A DNA stretch of 13,671 nt from Deltaproteobacteria bacterium (lineage in GTDB: Bacteria; UBA10199; SBBF01): positions 1-13,671 of the forward strand of contig JACQOY010000036.1 of assembly GCA_016207765.1 (NCBI GenBank), written 5' to 3'. The position numbers and the translations under genes are program-made. Shown here one piece after another: positions 1 to 5,968 of the stretch. Within the stretch, counting starts at the first letter, position 1. Each line of letters opens with the position of its first letter. The notes below the pieces were generated by a model. It was not told the origin of the DNA, made no database searches, and was given only the letters and a program-made list of their open reading frames with translations.

Positions 1-1
1 C

Positions 2-451
2 AACGGCAGAGGGGGCCTCTTCGCCCCCGACCTCTCCACGGTGGGGGCGCGCCGCGATGCCAGGTGGCTGGCCGAACATTTTCGCGACCCCCAGGCGGTC
101 TCTCCCCATTCGCTCATGCCCCGCTTGAATCTCCTGCCGGATGAAACCGATCAGCTGGTGGCTTTTATGGGCACTTTGGGCGGAAGCGGCCCCTTTACGG
201 AAGAGGCCCCGAAATTGTTCGCCGAACATTGCGGCGCCTGCCACAACCTGGACGGCCAAGGGGGAGATACCGGCCCCGAGTTAACCACCATCCGTACCTA
301 CCGCGACAAGGGAACCGTTTATACCTACATCCGGGACCCCGCCTCCATGAACCCCGGCTCGATCATGCCCGGTTTTCAAAGTGTCCTGACCGATGCGCAG
401 ATCGAGGACCTTTCCCGCTACCTCATGTCCTCACAGCGTAACCCGAAGTAA
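2..451 (+). CDS. c-type cytochrome, C-terminal part (5' end outside the window)
   Basis: The reading frame is open from the first complete codon, so the gene starts upstream; the GTG at 41 is internal. The 149 visible residues begin with the tail of one cytochrome c domain (GPDL-like 'APDLSTVG', then a Met-ligand segment 'SLMPRLN'), whose CXXCH must lie outside the window. A complete second domain follows, with haem motif CGACH and axial Met in 'GSIMPGF'. The product is therefore at least dihaem and acts as a periplasmic electron carrier or as the cytochrome domain of a larger membrane protein. It ends with TAA, 89 nt before the next gene. That gap holds a Crp/Fnr-like palindrome, so the next operon probably has its own promoter. 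The partner complex cannot be determined from this fragment. Confidence 0.85.
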   Translation, partial: NGRGGLFAPDLSTVGARRDARWLAEHFRDPQAVSPHSLMPRLNLLPDETDQLVAFMGTLGGSGPFTEEAPKLFAEHCGACHNLDGQGGDTGPELTTIRTYRDKGTVYTYIRDPASMNPGSIMPGFQSVLTDAQIEDLSRYLMSSQRNPK

Positions 452-490
452 ATTCACTTTTCAAAAACTGACCTGAATCATGGTCTCATC

Positions 491-502
491 TGATCGCGAT
501 CA
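491..502. promoter_or_regulatory. Crp/Fnr-type operator (TGAT-CGCG-ATCA)
   Basis: A perfect 12-nt palindrome matches the core of the FNR consensus TTGAT-N4-ATCAA. It is centred at 496.5, 44.5 nt before the ATG at 541. An AT-rich -10-like box (TATAAA, 529-534) lies just before that start. The same TGAT-N4-[AG]TCAT pattern recurs upstream of three other transcription units in the window. The sequence cannot tell which family member binds (O2-, NO- or cAMP-responsive). Confidence 0.55.
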
Positions 503-540
503 TGGCTGAACATGCCTGGAAAGAGAAATATAAAGGAGGC

Positions 541-909
541 ATGAGGAAAATATCGGCGCAAATTTTCAATGGAATTAAACGGGGAACGATGTGGATTGCC
601 CAATCGGAACATCTGCCTCGTGAGTCGCTCCCCGCGGCCCAAAAAACGGTCCCCTTCCTTGCCTGGCTTTTTGCCGGGGAGAGGCTGGAGTCGGCCCCCC
701 CGGCGCGGAAAGATCCCGATCGCCGGAACTTTCTGATGTGGATCGCTTCCCCCGAAAAAATTGAGAGGTCGCCGGAGGCGGAAAAGGGGAACGACCGGCA
801 GGGTTTCCTCCGCTGGCTGGTCTCGCAGGAAAAACTCGGGCAAAAACCGGAAGGGGACGGCAAAAGAACAAATTTCCTGAAATGGATTTTTGGAAGGGAG
901 CCTTTGTGA
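541..909 (+). CDS. Small protein with five FLxWLxxxE repeats, first gene of NrfD-type operon
   Basis: I do not recognise this 122-residue family. It has no signal peptide, membrane helix or cysteine, and is basic and hydrophilic between motifs. Five copies of a motif near F-L-x-W-[IL]-x-x-x-E-x-[LI] have Trp at about residues 18, 42, 67, 92 and 115, a spacing of 23-25. The first copy is degenerate (TMWIAQSEHL) and the last (FLKWIFGREPL) is the C-terminus. Linkers are charged and Pro-rich. The reading frame could also begin at ATG 502 or ATG 589. I chose 541 because AAAGGAGG precedes it, although the gap is only 1 nt, and because 502 overlaps the operator palindrome. Its stop overlaps the GTG of the tetrahaem cytochrome gene, so it is translationally coupled to the membrane complex. 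A cytoplasmic scaffold, assembly or membrane-docking role is inference. Confidence 0.75.
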   Translation: MRKISAQIFNGIKRGTMWIAQSEHLPRESLPAAQKTVPFLAWLFAGERLESAPPARKDPDRRNFLMWIASPEKIERSPEAEKGNDRQGFLRWLVSQEKLGQKPEGDGKRTNFLKWIFGREPL

Positions 910-1418
910 GCCTGCGTCATACAAAACATTATTTTCGCGCCGTCTTCCTCATCATCGGGGCGCTTTTTGCCTTTTTCATTGTCAGGGCCTTTTTGCTTCC
1001 CGGCAGTTTTGGGGAATTCGGATACTACCGGGGAGACAATGTGGCCGAACAGATGGCAAAGCCGGTCCGGTTTGCCGCCAGGGAGGCCTGCGCCGATTGC
1101 CATGGCGATATTTGGAAGACGCACCAAAGCGGATCGCACGCCCCCGTCCAGTGCCAGAATTGCCACGACGCGCTCGCCGTCCATTTTGACGTTGAAAAAG
1201 GGGAATTTATCGGGAAAATGCCCATTCAGCGGACATCGAAACTCTGCCTCCGTTGTCACGACGATCTCCCCTCCCGACCGGATGGCTTTCCGAAGATTGA
1301 TCTGGAAGATCACCTGAAAGATATCCCCGATGCGCACAAGCCGGAGGTCTGTTTTCAGTGTCACCAACCGCACAGTCCGAAGATTGGGGACCAAGGACCA
1401 GTGACTCGTGACCAGTGA
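906..1418 (+). CDS. Membrane-anchored tetrahaem cytochrome c of an NrfD-type quinone oxidoreductase
   Basis: The product has 170 residues. An N-terminal membrane anchor (about residues 12-31) is followed by a periplasmic domain with four CXXCH motifs: CADCH (62-66), CQNCH (83-87), CLRCH (114-118) and CFQCH (149-153). Extra histidines (H73, H78, H93, H136, H144, H156) could complete bis-His ligation. It should pass electrons between the iron-sulfur/NrfD module and soluble periplasmic cytochromes, as in Cbc-type complexes of Geobacter. GTG 906 is preferred over ATG 882 because AAGGGAG (894-900) sits 5 nt upstream and the GTG overlaps the previous stop (GTGA). The last codons and the stop come from a heptanucleotide tandem repeat, so the native C-terminus may have been extended. 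The cytochrome call is firm; the exact complex is inferred from the next two genes. Confidence 0.9.
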   Translation: MSLRHTKHYFRAVFLIIGALFAFFIVRAFLLPGSFGEFGYYRGDNVAEQMAKPVRFAAREACADCHGDIWKTHQSGSHAPVQCQNCHDALAVHFDVEKGEFIGKMPIQRTSKLCLRCHDDLPSRPDGFPKIDLEDHLKDIPDAHKPEVCFQCHQPHSPKIGDQGPVTRDQ

Positions 1419-1444
1419 CCAGGGACCAAGGACCAGCGATTCAG
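1389..1444. repeat. Heptanucleotide tandem repeat (8 units near GACCAGT) at a gene junction
   Basis: Eight consecutive 7-nt units share the consensus GACCAGT; variants include GACCAAG, GACCAGG, GACCAGC, GACTCGT and a final GATTCAG. The array covers the last codons of the tetrahaem gene, supplies its TGA stop (1416-1418) and ends 6 nt before the ATG of the iron-sulfur gene, where no good Shine-Dalgarno is left. Since 7 is not a multiple of 3, each unit shifts the reading frame. It reads as a mobile or slippage-derived intergenic repeat rather than coding sequence. Confidence 0.85.
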
Positions 1445-1450
1445 AATTTT

Positions 1451-2263
1451 ATGAATAAAAAAGAAGGAAAAATTGACGAGAAACCGGAAGAAATGGGGCG
1501 GCGTGACTTCATCAAAAAGGGGTGCGAAATAGCCGCCGGCACAATGTTTGTGGGGCTTCTGCCGTTCAAGTCGGCACGGGCCGAAAAAGAAGTCGAGCGA
1601 ATCCCCCGTCCCGAGGGGCACCCCGACTACAACTGGGAAGATCACCTGTATGCCTATGTGATCGATACGCGAAAATGCATCGGTTGCGGGATGTGCGTCC
1701 AAGCCTGCCGGAAAGAAAACAATGTGCCGGAAGGTTTTTACCGCACCTGGGTGGAGCGGTATGAAGTATCGGCAGAGGATGCCATCAAGGTAGACTCGCC
1801 GCACGGAGGAGAAAACGGATTCACAGCCGATACCCCCGGCTTCAATGTGAGCAAGGGCTACTTTGTCCCCAAGATGTGCAACCACTGCTCCAACAGCCCA
1901 TGCACGCAGGTCTGCCCTGTGGGGGCCTCGTACAAAACCAAGGAGGGGGTTGTCCTGGTGGATGACAAACGTTGTGTCGGATGCGGCTACTGCGTTCAGG
2001 CCTGCCCTTATGGAAGCCGGTTTTTGAATCCGGTGACAAAAACAGCGGAGAAATGCACCTGGTGCTACCACCGCATCACCAGGGGGCTCAAACCCGCTTG
2101 CGTGCAGGCGTGTCCTGTCGGGGCGAGGATGTTCGGAGATGTCAAAAAAGAGGATGATCCGGTGCGCAAAATACTGGCCAAGGAGAGGATTCAGGTGTTG
2201 CAACCGGAAAAACTGACCAAGCCGACCTGCTTTTACATCGGACTGGACAAGGGGGTGCGTTGA
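1451..2263 (+). CDS. Tat-exported 4x[4Fe-4S] ferredoxin subunit (DmsB/NrfC/HybA type)
   Basis: This 270-residue protein is the electron-transfer subunit of a membrane oxidoreductase. A twin-arginine signal starts near residue 15 (MGRRDFIKKG), with a hydrophobic segment behind it, so the folded subunit is exported to the periplasm. Four cubane motifs follow in the usual order: CIGCGMCVQAC, CNHCSNSPCTQVCPVGA, CVGCGYCVQACPYG and CTWC-x11-CVQACP. All sixteen cysteines are present. It sits between the tetrahaem cytochrome and the NrfD gene and should link them electrically. The frame is open from 1415, but that stretch is repeat-derived; ATG 1451 gives the sensible Tat n-region, and ATG 1493 is possible. 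No strong Shine-Dalgarno precedes either. Its stop is 1 nt before the NrfD start. Confidence 0.93.
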   Translation: MNKKEGKIDEKPEEMGRRDFIKKGCEIAAGTMFVGLLPFKSARAEKEVERIPRPEGHPDYNWEDHLYAYVIDTRKCIGCGMCVQACRKENNVPEGFYRTWVERYEVSAEDAIKVDSPHGGENGFTADTPGFNVSKGYFVPKMCNHCSNSPCTQVCPVGASYKTKEGVVLVDDKRCVGCGYCVQACPYGSRFLNPVTKTAEKCTWCYHRITRGLKPACVQACPVGARMFGDVKKEDDPVRKILAKERIQVLQPEKLTKPTCFYIGLDKGVR

Positions 2264-2264
2264 T

Positions 2265-3500
2265 ATGGAATATTCGTTTCTCTTTCCCAACGACATGCAC
2301 ATTCACTGGAGCCTCATGATTGTGATGTACCCCTACATCACGGGGCTGGTGGCGGGGGCCTTTGTGGTGTCAGCCCTCTACCATGTGTTCAACATCGAAG
2401 TCTTGAAACCCGTGGGGCGGCTGGCCCTTTTGGCCTCGTTTGCCTTCCTTTGTTTTGCCACGCTCCCCCTCTTGAACCATCTGGGGCATCCCGAACGAGC
2501 CATGAACATCATGATGACCCCAAATTTTTCGTCCGCCATGGCAGGATTCGGCATCATCTACAATTTTTATCTTCTCCTCCTGACGCTGGAGGTATGGCTT
2601 GTCTATCGCGTCGACATCATCGAGTTTGCGAAGACCTCCCGTGGATTGAAGCGTCTTCTCTACAAGACCCTCGCCTTGGGTGTTTATAACGTCAGTCCGC
2701 AGGCGCTCGCCCTGGACCACAAGCTGATCAAGATCCTCGCCGCCATCGGGATTCCCGGCGCCTGTCTCCTGCACGGCTATGTCGGTTTTCTCTTCGGCGC
2801 CCTCAAGGCAAACCCCTGGTGGTCCACCCCCCTCATGCCGATTATTTTCCTTTTTTCGGCGGTCGTCTCCGGTGTGGCGCTCCTGATCATCGTCTACCAG
2901 TTGTGCATGAAAGTAAGGGGCGAACCGATCGATCAGAATTGCCTTTCCGCCATGGCCAGACTCCTCTGGCTTTTCATGACAATCAGCGTCTCGCTCGAAC
3001 TTTTGGAAATCATCACGCTGGCCTATGAACAGGCCGAGGAATGGGAGGTGATCGGCCCCCTGCTCAGCCACCAGCTCTCCTTCTCTTTCATTTCATTGCA
3101 ACTCATTATCGGAGCCCTGATCCCGTTCATCCTGCTCATGATCCTGACCCTCATGAACCGTTACCTGCATGAAAGGGTAAGAAACACCCTTTCCTTTGTG
3201 GCCTCTCTCCTTTTGCTGATCCAGGTATTGTCCATGCGCTGGAATGTGGTGATCGGTGGCCAGATTTTTTCCAAAAGTTTCCGCGGCTTTCGCGATTATC
3301 AACCCCACTTTCTGGAAAAGGAGGGGATTTTGGCCGCCGTGATCATTTTTATCCTTCCCTTCATCCTTCTCTACGTCATCAACCGCTTTCTTCCGGCCTT
3401 CGACTCCCCCTCCGCTTCTCATAACGGTCATGACCCCTTGAAAAACGGGACTTTCGACTCCCCCGCGTGCTGTTACCCCAAAGCAGGAGGCCCCTCCTAG
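2265..3500 (+). CDS. nrfD: NrfD/PsrC-family integral membrane subunit (quinone site)
   Basis: The 411-residue product has about nine hydrophobic helices (roughly 19-41, 52-70, 92-114, 153-178, 188-211, 230-253, 269-297, 306-324, 354-374). Family-like segments include HGYVGFLFGALKANPWW (170-186), the SAVVSG helix, and RWNVVIGGQ (325-333). NrfD proteins bind quinone in the membrane and exchange electrons with an iron-sulfur partner, which is the preceding gene here. Together with the tetrahaem cytochrome this matches the cytochrome c/FeS/NrfD plan of Geobacter Cbc4-like menaquinol:cytochrome c oxidoreductases and of the related core of alternative complex III. No molybdopterin catalytic subunit is present, which favours quinone-cytochrome exchange over substrate catalysis. 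The last 25 residues are polar, contain CC and run into hairpin-forming DNA, so the C-terminus may be a non-conserved read-through. Confidence 0.92.
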   Translation: MEYSFLFPNDMHIHWSLMIVMYPYITGLVAGAFVVSALYHVFNIEVLKPVGRLALLASFAFLCFATLPLLNHLGHPERAMNIMMTPNFSSAMAGFGIIYNFYLLLLTLEVWLVYRVDIIEFAKTSRGLKRLLYKTLALGVYNVSPQALALDHKLIKILAAIGIPGACLLHGYVGFLFGALKANPWWSTPLMPIIFLFSAVVSGVALLIIVYQLCMKVRGEPIDQNCLSAMARLLWLFMTISVSLELLEIITLAYEQAEEWEVIGPLLSHQLSFSFISLQLIIGALIPFILLMILTLMNRYLHERVRNTLSFVASLLLLIQVLSMRWNVVIGGQIFSKSFRGFRDYQPHFLEKEGILAAVIIFILPFILLYVINRFLPAFDSPSASHNGHDPLKNGTFDSPACCYPKAGGPS

Positions 3501-3518
3501 TAAGGGGAGATGATCCCC
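3485..3518 (+). terminator. Two adjacent GC-rich hairpins after the NrfD gene
   Basis: AGGAGG/CCTCCT (3485-3490 with 3493-3498) forms a tight stem over the stop codon. GGGGA/TCCCC (3504-3508 with 3514-3518) forms a second stem with a 5-nt loop. Neither is followed by a T tract, so a Rho-independent terminator is not proven; they may slow polymerase or protect the 3' end. They do separate the NrfD operon from the operator of the next gene. Confidence 0.3.
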
Positions 3519-3524
3519 ATCGTG

Positions 3525-3536
3525 TGATGTCTATCA
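3525..3536 (+). promoter_or_regulatory. Crp/Fnr-type operator (TGAT-GTCT-ATCA) of the multihaem wire gene
   Basis: TGAT and ATCA half-sites are separated by 4 nt and centred at 3530.5. A -10-like TATGAT lies at 3560-3565. With the classical class II geometry (activator at -41.5), transcription would start at 3572 and TATGAT falls exactly at -12 to -7. That fit makes this the best-supported operator in the window. The start codon (TTG 3574) would be only 2 nt downstream. Confidence 0.65.
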
Positions 3537-3573
3537 TGGTCAACCCTTCGAAAAAAAAGTATGATGTGGGTGA

Positions 3574-5517
3574 TTGATCTCAACCCGTTTAAAAATCGGC
3601 TTTGTGGCCCTTTGCCTTGTCTTTTTCTTTCCGGCCTGCTCCCAGGTCAAACCGACCTCCCAGTCCGATGGAAGCGACGCCTCTCTTTCCCCCGATCCAG
3701 GCAGTTCCGCTATTTTTCCTCATGCCGATGGGTGGGCCGATCCCTCTTCCCACGGCCTTTGGGTCCTAAACAGTGGAGAAACCGTCTGCATGAGTTGTCA
3801 TGAAGAAAACGCATCGACAACCTCGTCAACCACCCCCACTTGCGCCTCGTGCCATCCCCTCTTTCCGCACTCGGACGGCTGGGTCGACAGTTCATCGCAC
3901 GGCGCTTATGTGATCGAATCGGGGGGAACCTCGGCCTGCGCCACCCAATGCCACGGCACCGATCTGGCGGGGGGCTTATCCGGTATTTCGTGCAACACCT
4001 GCCACGACATTTACCCGCATACCACCGACTGGGCGGAGGCCGCCAATCACGGGGCCTCGGCCGAAGGGGATGGAAAAGAAACCTGCACGGCTTGTCACGG
4101 CGACGATCTGGCCGGGGGATTCAGCTCTGTTTCCTGCACCCAATGCCACAGTTTGTACCCTCATGCCGACAACTGGTCCGAAGGGGATCAACATGGGGCA
4201 AGAGTTATGGCCGACGACACCTCGGCCTGCGCCACCCAGTGCCACGGCACCGATCTGGCGGGGGGCTTATCCGGCGTTTCGTGCACCTCTTGCCACAGCA
4301 CTTATCCCCATTCCGGCAATTGGGCTTCTGCCGCTATTCATGGAGCGACGGCGGAAGGGGATGGAAAAGAAGCTTGCAAGGCCTGCCATGGGGATGACTA
4401 CTCCGGGGGAATCAGCTCCGTTCCCTGTTCCCGTTGCCACAATTTGTATCCTCATTCCGACAATTGGGCCGACCCCTCAAGCCATGGTGAAACGGTCAAT
4501 GCCAACGATTCTTCGGTCTGCGCCACCCAATGCCACGGCACCGACCTGGCGGGGGGATTATCCGATGTCTCCTGCAGTTCCTGTCATAGTCTTTATCCCC
4601 ATTCCGACGGGTGGGGGGAATATTCCGGGCATGGGGCCTACGGTTTGACAAACTCAACAACAGAATGTCGGCTTTGTCATGGAACCGATTATCAGGGAGG
4701 GGACAATGGGAGTCCCTCCTGCTACACCTGCCATACAACCTATCCCCACTCAAGCGGGTGGAGCTCTGCCGATGAGCACGGGGTGGCCGCCTATGGAACC
4801 GGCAAAACAAGTTGCGCAACAGCCAATTGTCACGGCGTTAATTACGAGGGAAATGGGGCCACCGTTCCAAGTTGTTCCTCCTGCCACGCCAACTACCCCC
4901 ACACCGATTCTTCGTGGGTTGCCGATGCCGCCTCAACCCATGCGACAACGTTCATCGAGGGAATACTTTCCGGATCGTCCACAATCTGCACGGAGTGTCA
5001 TGGAACCGATTACACCGGCAACACCGGGGTCACCTCCTGTATTTCATGCCACACAAACGGGGTGACCCACACCAGCGGCTGGTCCGATGCAACAGGCCAT
5101 GGTCAGTATTATTCCGGTTACTACACCGCGGCCTCCACCGATGCGAGTTGTCCGGATTGCCACGGTTCCGCGGTCACCTTCGATACGACACAAACCTTGA
5201 GTTCGCTGGAAAGTCAGTCGGATTGCTATGGTTGCCACTGGGCCTATCCGCACACGGGGTGGTCGGGGAGTAGTTACTCATGGGATGTCGACAGCGCGGC
5301 GAATGCCTGGGTGACCCATGCGCTCTACGCCCTCTACAGCCCTCTTCTGATTGATAGTTCCGGAAACACCCCCTCCTCACGACTGACCACCGCCAGTTTG
5401 CCGGCTGTCGAAAACACTTGCGGCGGAGGAACGGCTGGAAACTGCCACTACTCCGGGACCCGCAATCCATTAGACGATCCTTCTGCCTCCAATGTCTGCG
5501 GCGTGTTGTGTCATTGA
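3574..5517 (+). CDS. Outer-surface multihaem c-type cytochrome lipoprotein, 11 dihaem modules (up to 22 haems)
   Basis: This 647-residue protein has a lipoprotein signal (FFFPAC, lipidated Cys 22) and eleven modules of roughly 45-60 residues. The typical module has the pattern [YF]PHxxxW - HG - C..CH(G) - SC..CH, so each pair of haem motifs comes with two spare histidines suitable as distal ligands. Sixteen motifs are CX2CH. Four are CX3CH (CATQCH at 122, 219 and 316; CGVLCH as the last six residues), one is CX4CH (CATANCH at 414) and one is CX7CH (616-625). The architecture suggests a bis-His haem wire on the outer membrane for extracellular electron transfer. TTG 3574 is the only sensible start because an in-frame TGA directly precedes it. 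It converges on the porin-cytochrome operon with a 16-bp gap. No orthologue name can be given. Confidence 0.9.
   Translation: MISTRLKIGFVALCLVFFFPACSQVKPTSQSDGSDASLSPDPGSSAIFPHADGWADPSSHGLWVLNSGETVCMSCHEENASTTSSTTPTCASCHPLFPHSDGWVDSSSHGAYVIESGGTSACATQCHGTDLAGGLSGISCNTCHDIYPHTTDWAEAANHGASAEGDGKETCTACHGDDLAGGFSSVSCTQCHSLYPHADNWSEGDQHGARVMADDTSACATQCHGTDLAGGLSGVSCTSCHSTYPHSGNWASAAIHGATAEGDGKEACKACHGDDYSGGISSVPCSRCHNLYPHSDNWADPSSHGETVNANDSSVCATQCHGTDLAGGLSDVSCSSCHSLYPHSDGWGEYSGHGAYGLTNSTTECRLCHGTDYQGGDNGSPSCYTCHTTYPHSSGWSSADEHGVAAYGTGKTSCATANCHGVNYEGNGATVPSCSSCHANYPHTDSSWVADAASTHATTFIEGILSGSSTICTECHGTDYTGNTGVTSCISCHTNGVTHTSGWSDATGHGQYYSGYYTAASTDASCPDCHGSAVTFDTTQTLSSLESQSDCYGCHWAYPHTGWSGSSYSWDVDSAANAWVTHALYALYSPLLIDSSGNTPSSRLTTASLPAVENTCGGGTAGNCHYSGTRNPLDDPSASNVCGVLCH
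3862..4740 (+). repeat. 291-bp tandem duplication inside the multihaem gene (three copies)
   Basis: Nearly identical DNA recurs at a fixed 291-bp period: the stretch around the CATQCH motif starts at 3931, 4222 and 4513 with only a few substitutions over about 50 bp. Each copy is a four-haem unit of about 97 residues (one module with CX3CH plus one with CX2CH). Copies cover residues 97-194, 195-291 and 292-389. Later modules are diverged, so this block is the youngest expansion of the gene. Confidence 0.85.
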
Positions 5518-5522
5518 AATTT

Positions 5523-5545
5523 GGGGTCTGTTGTTACTCGACCCC
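5523..5545. terminator. Short hairpin between convergent genes
   Basis: GGGGTC (5523-5528) pairs with GACCCC (5540-5545) across an 11-nt loop that contains the stop codon of the minus-strand gene. An AAATTT lies on its left side. It could act in both directions between the wire gene and the dihaem lipoprotein gene. The stem is short and lacks a clear T tract. Confidence 0.25.
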
Positions 5546-5968
5546 GTTGGTCCCGTGGCAGTCACTGCACCCGCTGATTCCCTCTTCCAAAACCTGGTCG
5601 TGAATCGACTCGATGTCGATACCGATTTCGGAACGGTCGACCAAATGAATATTCTCAAGATTGTGGCAGACGGTGCAGTCGGACCTCCCCCAACCGATCT
5701 CGTGCTCTCCCTCGGTCAAGACAAGCCCCTCTTCGGTGGAAAGAATGTCGCCGTAATCCTCGCCGTCGTTGAACTCGTCGCCGCCGCAGGAAAGGAGGAA
5801 AAGCAAAATGGGAATAAGAAGAAAAACAAACAAAGAGAGACCCTTTGATGAAGCAATTTTCGCTCCCGCCGGCCACATCTCCCTGCGAGACAATCCGACT
5901 CGGGGCGGCTTGCAAAAATTGCGAAGACAAAGGGTCTCTCTTTGTTTGCAACGTAATGACTGTTTCAC
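5534..5968 (-). CDS. Small dihaem c-type cytochrome lipoprotein, last gene of porin-cytochrome operon
   Basis: The mature part is small: a lipoprotein signal ending LFLLSC, an acidic linker, then haem motifs CTVCH and CSDCH close to the C-terminus, with extra histidines between them. It is probably anchored to the outer membrane beside the beta-barrel. The frame extends upstream of any plausible start, and two starts compete. GTG 5968 overlaps the heptahaem stop (GTGA) and has AAAGGAGG 4 nt upstream, giving 144 residues with an odd Cys- and Arg-rich 30-residue lead. ATG 5878 gives 114 residues with a normal signal peptide, but its GGGAG touches the ATG. I list the GTG because of its Shine-Dalgarno. 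A long inverted repeat (5827-5948) covers exactly this disputed region. Confidence 0.75.
   Translation of the reverse strand: MKQSLRCKQRETLCLRNFCKPPRVGLSRREMWPAGAKIASSKGLSLFVFLLIPILLFLLSCGGDEFNDGEDYGDILSTEEGLVLTEGEHEIGWGRSDCTVCHNLENIHLVDRSEIGIDIESIHDQVLEEGISGCSDCHGTNGVE
5827..5948. repeat. Long inverted repeat around the start of the dihaem lipoprotein gene
   Basis: Arms 5827-5847 and 5928-5948 are perfect 21-bp inverted copies. After a 5-nt mismatch, a further 8 bp (GCAATTTT, 5853-5860 with 5913-5920, offset by the loop-side mismatch) and 2 bp pair. The loop is about 48 nt and holds the ATG at 5878 and its GGGAG. On the minus-strand transcript the 3' arm encodes the hydrophobic part of the signal peptide and is followed by a U-rich run. 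Possible readings are a translational switch, an attenuator, a tiny inverted-repeat insertion, or an inverted duplication. Confidence 0.85.

Noticed and set aside
486..1394. 302-codon open frame on the minus strand opposite the repeat protein and tetrahaem genes
   Set aside because: It is the complement of two well-supported cytochrome-operon genes, has no domain-like features, and its composition follows the plus-strand codons.
1389..1444. Transcription factor binding array
   Set aside because: The units are short imperfect direct repeats at a gene junction with no promoter elements; a simple-sequence repeat is the more economical reading.
1361..2302. 313-codon minus-strand frame opposite the iron-sulfur gene
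   Set aside because: The plus strand carries sixteen correctly spaced cluster cysteines; the antisense product has no recognisable motif.
3561..3803. ATG start at 3561 for the wire gene, implying a frameshift near 3590
   Set aside because: The TTG at 3574 gives a complete lipoprotein signal in frame, and 3561 lies inside the predicted -10 box.
3840..4397. Alternative frames through the multihaem repeats
   Set aside because: These persist only because the 291-bp repeat lacks stops in several frames; they show Arg/His-rich repetitive sequence without signal peptide or haem motifs.
3862..4740. CRISPR array or non-coding satellite
   Set aside because: Repeats are coding, keep frame, and carry haem motifs; there are no short identical repeats with unique spacers.
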